A DNA stretch of 64,000 nucleotides from Athripsodes cinereus (GCA_947579605.1 OX388312.1:25939313-26003312), one strand, 5' to 3'; shown: positions 45,081-59,120, counted from the stretch's first letter. The notes: a model not told the origin generated them from the sequence alone. Numbers and translations are program-made.

Positions 45081-47069
45081 CACATAACTGCGCTTAGTAA
45101 ATATGTATGTAGTTACTCATGCAACAATGAAATAAGGCATTCCAGACGAATGTCATACCTACTTAATTACTTGATGAAGATTTTAAATATCATTTATTAA
45201 ATATTTGGGGAATATCCTTTTTTACAGGACACTTTAAAACTAAACAAAGAGTCAGATATCTTTTATATTTGTGGTTTTTCTCTAGGATTCTAAAGGATAT
45301 GTTTTTTTATTATTCGTACTTAATAATAGTTCAATATCGCCAAACGATAAAGTTTGGTGGAATTATTGATCACTAGGGTCCGTTTTACGAAGCAATATAT
45401 TTTTACGTGTCTAAATAACTATTTTACGAAGGAAAAGTTGACATGTAAATTGAAAAAAAGTACGTAAATGAAATCCTAACTGAATTATTTTATTTAGTAA
45501 ACAATAAAAGGGTGTTGCCTCTTAAACTACTTTGGTCTATTTTATGAGTTTGTAATACCTACATTATTATTAAACCGTGTTTCGGTAAGTTATTTAGAGT
45601 TTTGTCTATTGAATCTTTAATGTTGTTTGTAGTTTGTCACGAAATATTAGTTTGATTTTGGAATTTATTTTTTCATAAAAGAAATGTAGACTTGTAGTCT
45701 GTCCATAAACAATCAATTTGTAGATTGAATAAATATAAAGCGTGTTTTCCTTATAACATGTTACAACTAAAAAAGAAAGGAAAAAAAAAAAGTTTTTGTT
45801 TAAAATACATTGCTTGTGATTGTTTTAAACATTTTTCTTACATTAATCCCTTTTTAACACAATTTCTTACAGATTTTTAAGTTTACAGCTGATTTCAAAT
45901 GAGTTTTATTGTTTTTAAAAAACAAAAACTACCTATCAATCTTTATATTACACCGCTCAAGAAATGGGGAACATGCATGTGTGAGGAATGTGAATGTAAT
46001 ATGTTGTCAATTTACATTAATAAATATACACTTATCACAAATATTTGAACAAGAAAAAAAATAATAAATATTTTCATTAATTATTTTCATTTTGAAAAAT
46101 CCATATTTTCTGTCAAAATTTTAAACGCCATGTCAATCGTTGTGACGTCGTTAGGCGCTAAGCTGTATCGGCACGCATTTGACTCCTAGTTCTGTCTGTA
46201 GCGTCTGATGACGTTGCATACCTGTTCCAACATGGGTGGACCTTTTTTGTGGTGAAGTGTGAAAATAACTTTTTCAAATGGTGATAAAGCCTTAAAAATG
46301 CACATTTAAAAATATAAAAAGCACCATATTTTTTTTAATATTCTGTATTTATTTTTGAGCTGATTTTTTTTTGTGATAGTTCATCATTCAGTAATGCAAC
46401 GTAGGAACAAAAAAGTTTTAAGATGTAAAAAAAATATTTTTTGTATTTTGATTTACCATGTAGGTTGGTAGGTACTTACACGAGTCAAACCAGCAAAATT
46501 CTTCCAGCCTCATGGGAAATTCAGAATTCGTTTAAATTTGGCACATTCTAAGAAACAAAATAAATAAAATAAAAACACACATATTTTTATTACTACTTTT
46601 TGGTATTAACATATAAGAATTCTATATTTTGAACTATGAGAGAACATAAAAAAGCAGAAAATAAATAATAATCACGCCTCTGTGGGAATACTGCTTCATA
46701 TACATAAATTGTGTATTTTTGACAGTACGTTATTTTATTATTATTCCTAGGAAACATTTTGTTCTTGTTTGAATGATAAACTCACTCCATATTATTCTTG
46801 GTAACCTAATGATATGCAAATAATATAAGACTGTTATTATTGTTAACTCTGTGTGAAGTACAAAACGTATTTGTTTAGAAATTATATTACTTAATAACTT
46901 CGCTAAAACGCTCTTGTCTATGGAATTATATTTTAAAAGGTATAATTGATTTTAATTTAAAAATACTCATCATTTTTAAGAAACCATTTTGAAACATAAT
47001 GTTTCATAGTAACAGTGAACTTTCTAAATATCATCATTATCATCAGTTGCTCTATAGCCAACGTTCAAC
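45081..47069. other. Unassigned AT-rich DNA
   Basis: No gene recognised. A GC-richer patch near 46130-46260 has no readable coding content. Confidence 0.6.
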
Positions 47070-47432
47070 TCCTTCTCCCCCTATATTAAATATAAGATGT
47101 AATGCTACAGACGCATGTTGAAGATCTATTGGTCACACGTAGAAAACTAGGTTAGGTTAAAAAAGGCAACTCCTTAAAAGAATCGACCAACAAGAGCTAA
47201 CTGGATTGGCCTCCACATCAGGCACCTAGGACTGCTAATCACCTTCGCGGAGGGTAGGACCAAAGGCAGAAATGGAAGAGGCCGACCAAAAGCCGCTTAA
47301 ATAAATCAACTTAAGAAGGATATGAACTGTGGCACATACGTAGTACTAAAGAGACTACTGAAAATAAGGAGGAACAGAGAAGAAAATCCAAACTCGTTGC
47401 AGACCAATGATGATGATGATGATGATTTTGGA
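47070..47432 (+). pseudogene. Non-LTR retrotransposon end (LINE-H) with GAT tail
   Basis: One frame gives GLHIRHLGLLITFAEGRTKG and then GRNGRGRPKAA, the GHxxRHxSLLxxxxEGxxxGxRGRGRP pattern of LINE C-termini. Frameshifted and 5'-truncated. It ends with GATGATGATGATGATG, close to the tail of LINE-B on the other strand. Confidence 0.6.
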
Positions 47433-47692
47433 TGATTTTATTTATGACGCCGTTTTACAGTCTCTAGACTGTCTCAAGGGCGCCAGTGAAGAGTTCAGTT
47501 TTTTAATTTGCCTCTGAAGCTAGTGACCGTCTAACCTTCTCTCAGCAGCACCCGTAGGCGATTCCACATAACTGGTCCAACAACATCAAAGGCCCTACCG
47601 GCTTCAAAGTTGGACTTACCGGCTCTATTGGGCTCAGTTAGTCTATTCAAGGCCAATTCCAATTCCAATGGATTGTAACTCATTATATATAT
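47433..47692 (-). pseudogene. LINE-B reverse transcriptase end
   Basis: Minus frame LELALNRLTEPNRAGKSNFE, AGRAFDVVGPVMWNRL and a stop at 47531, then CGCCCTTGAGACAGTCTAGA and a CATCATCAT tail. Same family as 54406-54655. Truncated at its 5' side next to a TA repeat (47681-47704). Confidence 0.7.
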
Positions 47693-48094
47693 ATATATAT
47701 ATATTTCAAAAAATTCACTAGTATCGGAAAATAAAAATATACCGAAGTATGTGATTTGTTTGATAATTTTACATTCAAAATATCGGTAAATATTGTTATC
47801 ATATAAAAATAAGCAAAGAACTTTCACGTTGTAGTGCATCGTTAGTGAATTTGAAAATTCTTTCCAAAATTTAAAATCAAAACACTGAAAGCTTTTTTTA
47901 TGGGCTACTTTTTGAATCTCAGAAATAAATAAAATATTTATACTGCAATATTAATGAGTCGTGCTCAATTTCAATCGTGTTAATTTTTAATTTCCTCTCA
48001 AAAAAATAACGTGAAATCTTCACTTTACTTTGATTAAAAATAAAAATTGTTTGGAATTTCGTTTGAGGAAAATTGCAATATAATTTCTTACTAG

Positions 48095-48560
48095 TTGACC
48101 CAGCGAACTTCGTACCGCCTAAAAATCAATGAGTGATTAATATTATTTTTAATCTCTTTACAAACTCCCGAGGTTCCAAAACATTTTTTCTCATAGATTA
48201 CTTTCAAAAATTTGCTGGTTCCGGTGGACCCCCTGTATTTCTACCCTATCCCCTTCGCTTAATTTTCGAAATGGTATAGGAATTTGAAATAATCCAAAAA
48301 CTCCTCGGTTTTCTTACAGAGTACATATTTTCTCACAGTAGCTTTTTCTACTAAGTAACGGGTATTTGTACCGAATATTGTTTATGTCAAGATCTGGTGC
48401 TTTTACCGAATATCCGATACTTTAACTATGGATTCGTGGACCCCCACTTACGACTCGTGCATCCCCATTTTTAGTCACGCCATCGTAGACCCCCGTTAAG
48501 TTTGCCGTGGATCTCTGGGGATTCACCTGGACCACTTTGTGAATCACTGGTATAGTGTAA
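48095..48560. repeat. Dispersed repeat with hAT-like right end
   Basis: Starts with CTAGTTGACCCAGCGAACTT, a sequence type common in insect interspersed repeats, carries the shared module (GGTATAGGAATTTGAAAT, 48272-48289 and onward) and ends CACTTTGTGAATCACTGG, like a hAT terminus. No left terminus or target duplication was found, so the limits are approximate. Confidence 0.45.
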
Positions 48561-48645
48561 AAAAATGAAATTTATTTATGTTGAACAATTATATTTAACT
48601 CAGATTTGTTTATAAATTATCTGCTGTACCTACGTAATATAATAT

Positions 48646-49797
48646 GTAGGTACTAGTGATGTAACGAATATTCGTATTCGCATTCGCATTCGCGAATATT
48701 CGCATATTTCAAAGTATTCGCATTCGCAAAAAAATATGCGAATGTTTTGCGAATATTATTTTGGTAATAAAGTATCGGTAATTCGGTAAAAGTACCGGAT
48801 ACTTACCCGGTACATTGTAGAAAAAAGTACTGCAAGAAAATATTCTTTAAGAAATCCTATACCAGTTTGAAAATTCGGCGACGGGGGGATAGAAATTTTA
48901 ATGTTTGAGTAATTGAATCGCTCTATGTTAAAGGGGCGTAAGTCCAATGCACGTAATTTTACAGGAATGCAATAAAACTCTCTGGTGAAAAAAAATAAAG
49001 GAAACAATTTTTTGTTTACATTTATCAAAGTAAAATAGTATATTTTACATATGATTATCTATCAATCATGGAGAAATTCACTTTAGTCTGTGAGAAAATT
49101 TAATTTGAAAACGTTGGACTTACGCCCTTTTTACAAGGAATGGAAAGGAGTTGTAATAAATTAACAATTTCACAATAAGAAGTATAAATATAGTTCACAA
49201 TAGTAATATTAAAATAATAAATAAATGTATTCTAACGACAGACGTAACTTTTTAAATATAAAAATGAATTATATAGATATATGTACAGTTTATTAATCAT
49301 TAATGCCATGATCACAGTCTATTGTCGCATTGTCGGTGTCGTCATGTCAATGTCAATTTTGGCGGTAAAATGATCTAATTGACAATTTGCAATGTTGCTA
49401 TACAGTAAACTACCTAAAAATATTTAGTTCCTACTGATAGTATTATAATAAAGTCATAACTTTATTACAATTGCGTACCTAATGTACCCTTTTAACATGG
49501 AATAAAAAAATAAAGATATAATTTTTGTATATATTCACTCGACTTACGCCGGTTTGTTGCATTTTATGTGCTATACGGATGGATACTTATGTGTTTTTTC
49601 GACATTTTTGCATAAATAACTCAATTTAGCAAAAATTGTGACTTACGCCCCTTTAACATGGAGCGATTCAATTGTAGAAATTGAAGCAAGTCAATATTCG
49701 CTATTCGCATTCGCATTCGCGAATGTCGGCAACAAATATTCGCATTCGCATTCGCGAATATCCAAAATCACACATTCGATACATCACAAGTAGGTAC
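48646..49797. mobile_element. Non-autonomous hAT-type element, 1136 bp
   Basis: Body 48654-49789 between exact 8-bp duplications GTAGGTAC (48646-48653, 49790-49797). Termini TAGTGATGTAACGAAT and, complemented, TTGTGATGTATCGAAT agree at 14 of 16 bases. Just inside, both ends carry runs of ATTCGC/GCGAAT repeats. No transposase is encoded; the 90-codon minus frame at 48756-49028 has no motif. Confidence 0.85.
48911..49671. mobile_element. Inverted-repeat element nested in the hAT element
   Basis: ATTGAATCGCTCTATGTTAA with the following GGGGCGTAAGTC at the left matches, inverted, GACTTACGCCCC and on to GAGCGATTCAAT at the right (about 49641-49671), an inverted repeat of about 32 bases with one mismatch. 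Further ACTTACGCC words occur inside (49121, 49550). No clear target duplication; alternatively these are just internal repeats of the outer element. Confidence 0.5.
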
Positions 49798-52264
49798 TTA
49801 TTTATTTTTTTAGGTTGATACCTACCTACTCATTCATTTTAAATTTATAAAAATTCATGATTATTTCAAAATTGAAATTTCAGAACCACAGATGTTAAAT
49901 TGTATGGATAACGATTCTAATTTGAAAATGTATACAAAAATTATTCTATAAATAGGCCACTCTATGAAAAAACTTCATCGTTGATTTTGTATTATTATCC
50001 ATATTGTTTGTGTGACAGCGGAACTGTCATACAAACTACAGTTTCATACAAAAATACAATCCAAATTTCTGATTATTCCGTTGGATTTTCCATTTTCATG
50101 AATACGTCATATTTCGCTGTTTTTTGTCCACGTCTTTTATTTTGAAAGTGTAATTCTTTTCAGCTCTCTTTTATTCAGATCTCCATCTCATTGGCCATCT
50201 TCTTATTTCTTTCATTCATAATAAATTTTCTCATACTAAATACGACTAACTTAGTTCTGAAATCCAAGACTTATACAGGTACTTATTATTCGCTATGAAA
50301 TTAATTAAGACTGTTTTTAAAATTAAATATAGCGCAAAAATCTAATAAGCGTGCTATCAATTAGGCGAAGTAAAAGCAATCAACTTATCATATTTATTAG
50401 AAATTTTCTTAATTAAGTTTCAACAATAAAAAAACATCACCGTATTATTACAACAACCGAGCTATGCTGAGCAAATAAACGTTAGTAGGTTTTAAAAAAT
50501 GTAAGAAAGCAGAAATTTTGTTCACTTAAAAGCAAGGAAAATAACCCGAGGGTTATTTTGGAGTAGCAGGCATGGAGAGGGAATGGGAAGGTCAACCTAT
50601 CCTTAAATTTTAAGTGGGAAAACTCTGTTGTCCCCTAATGGTTTCTAGTGTACTTAGGGAAATTGAAGGTAAATAAGATACGGAGATGAAAAAAAATTAT
50701 CTTATCAATTTGGTATTATGATAATATAAAGAATTTTGTTTACCAGAAAATAGCCAAAGGGTCAGATAAGCTTTTAAAGATTTGGAGACCTGTTTGGGAT
50801 GTATGTAGGTACTTATTGTTTAGAAAACAAATCTATTGTATAGTATTGAGAGATTGAGTACTTGCTTGTAGAATCCTCGAAGATTCTAACATAATTGTAT
50901 TATGGAAATTGATAGAAAATCTCCACATAAATAGTATGTATATCCGTCAATGCAAAAATAATTTATGCATATTCGTAGGTAAGGATGAAGGTATGTTTTT
51001 TCTTTTTAACATAAAATTTTGTTTGTGAATACTTATGTAGTTTTCATAGCGAACGATGAGTGGATGTATGGAATTTCATATTGCTTTTCAGTTTCATATA
51101 ATATTGCCGAAAATATAAGAATAGATACGTAATATGACAGTAGGTAAACAAAAAATTTCTATTTCATCTCTGTAAATAGATACAAATGATATAAAAAAGG
51201 CTTATTCGATAGTTGGCATTTGAAACCTAAGTTTCAGGTAACATTCATACAATAATTTTATGTGGAAATGTGATTATTTTATAAGAAAACTTTAATGGCA
51301 AAACTTTTATTAGGCTTTAAATTTTTTTTTAAATAATCGGAATTTGTTTCTGAATTTCTGTACAAGAAACATGAAAGATAATAAGCTTCTGTATAAATGA
51401 TGTACGTGTATAACATTTAATTAAACTTTTAAAAACATTATTTAATAAAAAAATGACGCATTAAAAAATTTAAAAATGGCTGAGAGTTTAAAGTACCTAT
51501 TCAGATGAGATAAAAAAAGACATAATTAATTTTATGAAAACTGTGTATTCGAACTCTTGAAAGAATTTTATTTTCAGGTTATTATTCTTAAGAGTGCGAT
51601 TAATGCTAACACTTTTTCTATTATTTATTTTAACGAAGTGTTCTCTTAACATCTTATAACAGTCAGTTGAATTTCAAGAGTGGTTCAAAGTGCGTGAAGA
51701 ATATTTTTTCTATTGGGTTTGCTTCTGCACCCAGCATTATTATTTTCTTTTCTACTAACTAACACGGCTATGCTCAAAGAATAATTTTTATCTGATTAAC
51801 AGCTTCAAAATATTATTACATTACGAATAATTTTTCACTGAAATGTTCATGAAAAACAGAGTGTGTGTCTTTGATATTTTTAAATTTAAATCAATCATCT
51901 GAAGGTTTATGTGGATATTTATAATAGTTCAAAATTTGATTTAAATCAAAGTTGAAAAAAAAAAATGAAAGTATTCAGATAAATTTAATTAGATCAAACT
52001 AAACATCACGAAGATATTTCAGTGAAAAGGTGGTGAACAGGTGTACGAGATGTAATGGTTGTATCGAAAATTATTGAATTTAATATATTATATAAAATTT
52101 AATATTGAAATTACATATCAATCGAATATTTAGTATAGAGAAATAACTCTATTATCCTTCAAAGCACAAGCTTTTTTTAATATTTGAAGGATAAAATAAG
52201 CATTATCAAAATTATTATATTTGTGTTTATTGCATTTTATACATATTTAATTCGCATAGTAAGT
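49798..52264. other. Unassigned AT-rich DNA
   Basis: No gene, repeat family or structured element recognised in 2.4 kb. Confidence 0.6.
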
Positions 52265-52270
52265 ATATTT

Positions 52271-52445
52271 TTTTTTTTTAAGATATATCTGGGTTTGGTT
52301 ATAAAAGCAAATACAACCTTATACACCTTTCACACTAAGCTAAAAGCTTGTGCTGTGAAAGGGGAATTTGCCGGAACCTGGGATCGAACCACGGACCCCT
52401 TGTTCAGGAGGCCGAGACTCTACCTCCAGGCTACCGACGAACTCG
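52271..52445 (-). repeat. SINE-A, minus-strand copy
   Basis: Plus strand shows AAGATATATCTGGG, AAGCTAAAAGCTTGTGC, GGGATCGAACCACGG (B box reversed) and CTACCTCCAGGCTACCGACG. It is preceded by a T run corresponding to the A tail. Confidence 0.85.
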
Positions 52446-54405
52446 AATTATTTTAATAAATAGTATTTGAATCTATAATTCTTTTGAGTAATTCCATCAA
52501 ATGAAGTGCAAATATCTACGAAAATTTAGAATACCTACTCTTGGCGATACCGACTCAATCACATGAAATTACCTAGCAGCATCGTTGAGTGCCAACTTAT
52601 TCACCAACTTCAGGATCAAGCTTTAGATTACACCTATCACCAGTGCCTTTGAAATGGTCTTAAATCTGTTAAGCGTCAGCAATCTATTCTATTAACATCA
52701 CGAGGCCAGAGATTGTTAGTTTATTAGTCACTTTTTAGATAAAAATTGATATGTAGAGTAAATTACCATTAAATAAAACATCCAAACGAACTCAAATATT
52801 TATAGTAGGTACTTAGGATTTTTTCTTTGAAAAAACTATTCATCCATAAGTGAGCAACATCTAGTTTTGCATAGTTTTTTATAAGAATAATTTAATATGC
52901 TACTTAATACTTATGAACAGTTTTAAAAGAAGTTATGGGCTAGCGAGTTCAATACTTTATATTAATACATACCTACATACTGGGTAGGTACTTATAAAAG
53001 AATCTGTTTTACTTCACATCGTTAAACTTTGAAAATATTTCATTTTGTTTTTAATATTTATATCTTTTTGCTTTCTTTTACTGGGAACTTTTAATGAAAA
53101 ATTAAGCTCATAATTTATTTACCTGCTATTTCAATCAAATATAATAATGTTAATAAGGGTTGTCTCCAAGTGCAACCTTAGCTCAACTTTAAAAGTTAAG
53201 TACCTACTTTTGAATTAAGTTAAAAGCAAACATGCTCGTGTTTATTCCAGCTGCAGCGAAGAATAAGGTGTTCTAAAATAAGGTAAACTAATGATTTCAA
53301 ACTTGCGATTATAAAGATAATACCTATATAGAAAAATCACAAAAAAACCTTAATCATTCAAACGTGTAAAATACTTCATGGACAATCAATAAGATAACGT
53401 TTTTTTGTGTTAACAAAAACTGTTGATATGGAGAACAAACGATTGTTTTCAAGTGAAGAAACGGGTGGTTATATTTTGGAACGTAATTGTTCAATTCAAC
53501 TCATAATCATTTTTCATTGTTTCGTTTTAATATGAATCTGAGTCTGAAATAAACAAAAATTTACCCAAAATACTTGAACAGCAAACAGAATATAATAATA
53601 TGTACCTACGTGTGAGAGGATTCGAAGTTGTGATCATTATTTCAAAGTTCGAGGCTCTGCCATCAGACTTTTTTCTCCCTAATATATTTTCGGAATTAGA
53701 ACATAACATATTTAAGTTGTTGAATGCGAATAATAATAATAATGATATCGCTTGAATAATGATGCTAAGTATTGCAAATCGGCTTATGTAGAGTTTTCCG
53801 CTAAATATAAATTTTCTGATGAAATTTTCTATCATTCACTTACCACTTATCATCTGTTTCTCTCCCTTTTGATTATAAACTTTTTAATTATTATCATTAT
53901 ATTTTGTAAGCTCATTGTGCTCAATACGGTAATAATATTTCTTGCTTATGTATTTTAATAGTATTATCATATTGTACTTATTATTATTATTAGCATTAAT
54001 TTCATTAAAAATTTACATATTGTTTAAACCGCTTATTTGAAAATGTGTAGTCACTACACATGTTAGGAGCGCGCGTAGGTTTTTGATTTCAGTAAGGCGA
54101 AGGTTAATTAAATTCTTCCTAATGCTTGCGTAATAAGATTAAATCATTAATTCAGTAGGTACCTACTTTTATATACTTTTACAAATTCGTATGTCAAACC
54201 GTAAACGAAAATATATATAAATATTTTATTTATTTTGATTAATTTTTTGCATATGGTTCCTAAGCTCTACTTCTACGTGAATTTTGATGTATAAAATGCC
54301 CATACATTTAGAAATTATTTGTTTTTTATTTTCTTTATTTCGTACCTCACAGAGCTTTCTCCCCTTGACTTGACCATAAGAAGACCTTAACGCTCTTCGG
54401 AACTG
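52446..54405. other. Unassigned AT-rich DNA
   Basis: Only the short MITE-like arm near 53651. The 102-codon minus frame (53527-53835) has no motif. Confidence 0.6.
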
Positions 54406-54655
54406 GCTGTGAATAGACTTACTGGGCCCAATAGAGCCGGTAAGTCTTACTACTATGAGAGGGCTTATGGTGTTGTTAGGTCGATTATGTGGAATCGCCT
54501 ACCGGTGTCATTGAGAGACAATCAGGCTGTCACCAGCTTCAAAAGCAAAATTGAAAATTGCACTCTTCACCGGCGCCCTTGAGACGGTCTAGGGACTGTT
54601 AAACGGCGTCAAAACAATATCATCCAGAATCATCATCATCATCATCAAAGCATTC
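54406..54655 (+). pseudogene. LINE-B reverse transcriptase end, best copy
   Basis: A 58-codon frame (54406-54582) with AVNRLTGPNRAGKS, ERAYGVVRSIMWNRLPVSLR and TSFKSKIENCTLHRRP before TGA, the WNxLP ending of a non-LTR reverse transcriptase. The 3' UTR GACGGTCTAGGGACTG leads into a CAT repeat tail. Related ends lie at 47433 (minus) and 38672. Catalytic part absent. Confidence 0.75.
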
Positions 54656-57200
54656 CGCAATACGAGTACATTTTTTCATTATTACAAGTGTACATAATAA
54701 TTATACGCATTATTTACAGATTCGTCACACTAGCCATAGGCTGGGTTGTAAAATAACAATTTAATTTATTAATGACTTACTAATTGTAAAATCTGTTCTT
54801 TGGTAGACCAGTCCAGTATAAAGACGTAAATATAAATATTACTTTGAAACATGTTGAGTTCCTTGATACTATTTTTTTAGTTTTCAAATAGCAGTGTTGT
54901 CTTATGGTTAGAATGCATAGAATACGTCAAAAGTAATCGACAAGGGGAAACAATTTTTAACTAGATAAAATTATAAAAGACGGTATAATGGTTATTCCTA
55001 TTAGTGAGTAATTTGTTATTTTAGATGTTTTACTTGCATAACAGATGGAAAAGCGATTATTTCCTGATTTTACATAAGTCTGAGTGTTAGGAAATAAATT
55101 TGATTGAAACACGTTGTACACTGACTGGGTAAAATAATGCTACCGAAACAATCAAAAGTTTGTTGTTTAACTCATTTGCGATTAGCCAAAGCGCTGGCTG
55201 GCTGTTGCTTGTGTAGCGACATATTTTCTAGATTAGTAGTTTGTACCTACTATTAGTTGTAGTAATAGTCGTGCACAAGACGTGTTGGCTCGCTCTCGAA
55301 TTTGTAGTAAATCACTAGTGAAGGAAATTAAAGTCACATATTCCTGTGCATATGTCGTAGAGTCGTGCCAACATTTCTATGAATAGATGCTATTATATTT
55401 CTTTTATAATGTAGTATGGCCGCACACTTTTGCTTCGTAAAAGTTTCTTTAGAAATATAATATTATATGATGAATCAGGAATATTAGATATAAGTATTAT
55501 TATTATAACAGGAAGAACGTTTTTAGGCATTGACAATGGAGTGCAACAGGCAGACTGTAAGCAGTATGGTTATCGAATATTATTTTCTATATGGCACATA
55601 ATACATAGGTATCCTTCAAACCACGAGAAGTGCTCAAATTTAGGAATTAAAGAATATTAATTAGTTTACTATTTGTACGACAAAAACAATTTTTAATTGA
55701 ATGATGTAAATATTTAAATTGGAATTTATTTTTATGAAAGTCCTTGGCAAGGAATAGGCTCCCACTTTTTTATGTTAAAGGTAGCGGTTCATAACCAGTG
55801 ATATGTTACAACTAGATTCGCAATGTCATACAAATATTCTCTAAAAATGTGTACCCACCCGTCGAGGTACAATACCTGAGTAATATATATTCATCTCTTT
55901 TCTTATGTATATATTCATCTCTATCTACCGGCCTTTGTCGTCTGTAATAATCCCCATTCTCATATTGTCTATCTCTTGTTATATACAAACAATTTATATG
56001 TGTATCGCTTTTTTTCAAACTAAAAATTGCGGCACCAAGGACCGCAAAGAGATTTTATTGATGGTACATGTTTGAGATTCTTATTGCAAATCTAGGTATA
56101 ACATATCACTGTTCATAACACGTTTTATTGGTATTTTTTCATAAATAGTTTGTAATGTAAGTGGATATTGATTCTTGATATTGTGAAGCACCTTGGAGGT
56201 CCTATTTTCACAGTAAGATGCTTTGTTAGTTGTCGAAATACTCATTTTTACATAATTCATGTACGTTTGACAAAACGATTTTAACTATTTTTAACGATTT
56301 TTCTATCGGCTTTTGGATACTTGTTGATTGGGTGCATTGTATATTGAAATATTTTATTTAAATAAAATTATTGTAACCATTTAACACCTATATATTAGTA
56401 TTAATTTTTTTGTCATAGCTGCTGTACATTGTATGTATACCTATCTATATAATAAGTTAATATGTGATATACCATTGTACATTCAATTAAATAGGTTGTA
56501 TTCCCTTCTCCCTTCCTTTAATTATTTTTTTTAATATTGTGCTGTTAAATTCTTCATAATTTAGATACTTTAATTGACGATGTAAAAAAAATAAGTGTAG
56601 TATTCATTGTTAAAGCTGTTGTATCTATTGAAATAAAAAATAAAATAAAACACCAATCCACCAATATATTATGCCATTGAAATGTATGCTTACGTGCAGT
56701 TTATTTTCTGACTACTCCACATCTCGAAAAGTGTAGATTTTTGTTTAATATTATAGAGGTCATACCTATAAAAGTCACAGATCAATCAATATTTTTTTTT
56801 TTAATTTAGTGATTGTCAGTGAAAATAGAACCATAGTATCAAAGAATAAAAAAATATTTTTATTTATACTACGTTGCTCTTTACAGGTTTCAAAGTAAAG
56901 TCAATGATTTGGAAAAGTAAAAAAATAAATACATAAATACATACACTTCAAAGAACACTCTTCGTATTAACTCGACTGTATAATAATATAATATTGTGTA
57001 TACTTTGTATTTATAGGTAACTTGTTATTATCATAATGTTTTGGTATTACATAATAAAAAGGTTCATGGTAGATTAAAGAAGGTATTCCATTAGGTACAT
57101 TGAATAATTCAATAAAATTGCTATACTGTAAATAAACCTACAAATATTTTGTAGAGATAAATATTATGATTCAAAGTTATTCCATTTTTTCCTATCTATC
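54656..57200. other. Unassigned AT-rich DNA
   Basis: No gene. A 76-codon frame at 55430-55660 lacks a convincing splice context or family motif. Confidence 0.6.
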
Positions 57201-57203
57201 TTT

Positions 57204-57320
57204 ATTTACGATCACGGCGTATCCCATAAGAAGATTCGCCATTAAACTAACTGCAATTAATTAACATGAAAGTAATCTTCTCTCTGCCTTCTCTCATAAA
57301 GTTATTAATAAGACATTTTG
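57204..57320 (-). repeat. SINE-C fragment, degenerate
   Basis: GATCACGGCGTATCCCATAA and the following spacing match the distal part of SINE-C in reverse. Confidence 0.45.
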
Positions 57321-57469
57321 AGATAGATGAAATACTTCATTACCGAACGAAATATTTTGATTGGGTTGAAACAAATCGCTTTTTTAAAGTGTATATTTTC
57401 AAAAAGTTATTTGTTTCAATACATTCAATATAGAAAAAACGCCAAGGGTGTTACCGGATAACGTAAAAA

Positions 57470-57640
57470 AAACAAGTATATTAAATTTATTTCCTAACGT
57501 ACGGTTCTAACAATTTATCTATCTATAAAAACTCTCACTACCGAAATACATTTAAAAAAAACCCAAATATATTAAGTTTATTTCATAACGTATGGTTCTA
57601 ACAATTTATCTATCTATTATAACTCTCAGTTAAAATCTAT
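57470..57640. repeat. Imperfect 91-bp tandem duplication
   Basis: GGTTCTAACAATTTATCTAT at 57503 recurs at 57594, with matching flanks (TTATTTC(C/A)TAACGTA). Several substitutions separate the copies. Confidence 0.75.
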
Positions 57641-57672
57641 TTTATAATTATTTTCTTTATAAAAAATAGCAC

Positions 57673-57886
57673 TGCCGTGGAGCACTTGGTAAAGAATTGG
57701 TCATCCGCTCTTTTCCGTTAGTTTTCGAGTGTCCTGTAAAAGGCAGATGTTCGAAAAAATAATGAAATTTTACATCTTTAATTCAGCGATGAAGTTTGCC
57801 ACCCATCCTAAATGTCTATTTTTTGCACAAAGAGGATAGCTTGCATGTTTATTACATGCCACGGATATGCCGTGATGGTATAGATA
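57673..57886 (+). repeat. SINE-C copy
   Basis: CCGTGGAGCACTTGG head to ATGCCGTGATGGTATAG tail. A block near GATCTGCTGGCTACCCC is deleted in this copy. Confidence 0.75.
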
Positions 57887-58604
57887 TATAGATTTTTAAA
57901 TGAATTTGGATAGATAATTGAAACCGGCCATACCTAAGTGAAATTTAAAGTTAAGTTAATTTTTTACATCCAAAACATTTGTGGTGACAAAATCGCGTCA
58001 TTTTCGTGTTTATGGAAAAACAATTCTCACATTACGTTGGCAAAACTAATAATATTTTATTATTTTATATTGCAGTTTGTATAATTTTTAAATAAAATAT
58101 TTACAAAATATTTTTATATCAATAATTTGGTGTAAACTAAATTAAAATGGAAAATTTTCTACAATTTACATACCATTTATTATATACATACAAGCCATAA
58201 CATAGTCAATGTACATGTTCAATTTCATATATAATACAAAACACACATATATACATATTACGTATTATAGATATACATACTATGACCATGATACTCTATA
58301 TAATGTAATGTAGAGATGCTCTGGTGTTTTCCGGTTAAGTGAGTTGAGACTCGAAGGCGGTATTTTCAATTTGCCGTGGGATCCGACACTGTGACATTAT
58401 TTCACATTGTTGCATTATATTGAACAGGGAAGTATTAGTATAAAAAAATACTTTTTAGATCGGGTCTGCATTTTTTTTATACTTCGATCAATAAAAAGAA
58501 TGATTAACAAATGAAAGAAAGTACGTATTTCTGATCAATAACTTTTCTAATCTTCGATTATCATTTTAAGTTATTTTTATAAATGGCTTAAAATATCAAG
58601 TCCG
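57887..58604. other. Unassigned DNA
   Basis: Nothing recognised. Confidence 0.6.
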
Positions 58605-58745
58605 AGATCTACGTGGTTAAATTCACAAGGACGACGCGTCTTCGTCGTACGTGTTTGAAAAATTGTATGAATGTGGAGGAAGCGAAAGAAATATGATGGA
58701 ATATATCTCTTTGGCACTGTATCGTCTTGCCCATCCCACTTGTAT
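58605..58745 (+). pseudogene. RTE-1 retrotransposon, decayed end
   Basis: Contains ATTGTATGAATGTGGAGGAA and GCGAAAGAAATATG, aligned with the end of the 12494 copy, but with several indels and without the GTGATGG terminus. Confidence 0.5.
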
Positions 58746-58964
58746 AGAAAGATAGATTTGAAATGTCATTTCACAATGTTAACACTGAAACATTAAATTA
58801 AATTAGTTTCATTATTATTGTATGCTAATTTTAACTAATCGTGTAAAGTTCCTTGTCTGCAGAACTTATGTCGAAATTATAAGTTACATACTTTTAATTA
58901 ATTTCTTTTATTCTAAAAGATGGATCTGTGAAATAAATTAAATATAGCTACATACACTTACCGC

Positions 58965-59120
58965 ACTTCAGCGATGATATGCGCAACGTATTCCGACTGT
59001 CTTAACTTTTATTGGCATATAAAGGACAAGTTTCATGTTTATTACATCTATTTAATTTAATTTGTTTTGTTTATTAAATTTGTTCAGCTACTAGCTGTCA
59101 CACTAATTGTGGCAAACATC
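58965..59120 (+). repeat. SINE-C, degenerate
   Basis: TTCAGCGATGATATGCGCAA, TATTGGCATATAAAGGACAA and a block near AATTGTGGCA keep SINE-C order. Diverged and without its end. Confidence 0.45.

Noticed and set aside
53527..53835. 102-codon minus frame
   Set aside because: No recognisable motif, repeat match or splice signal; expected by chance in AT-rich DNA.
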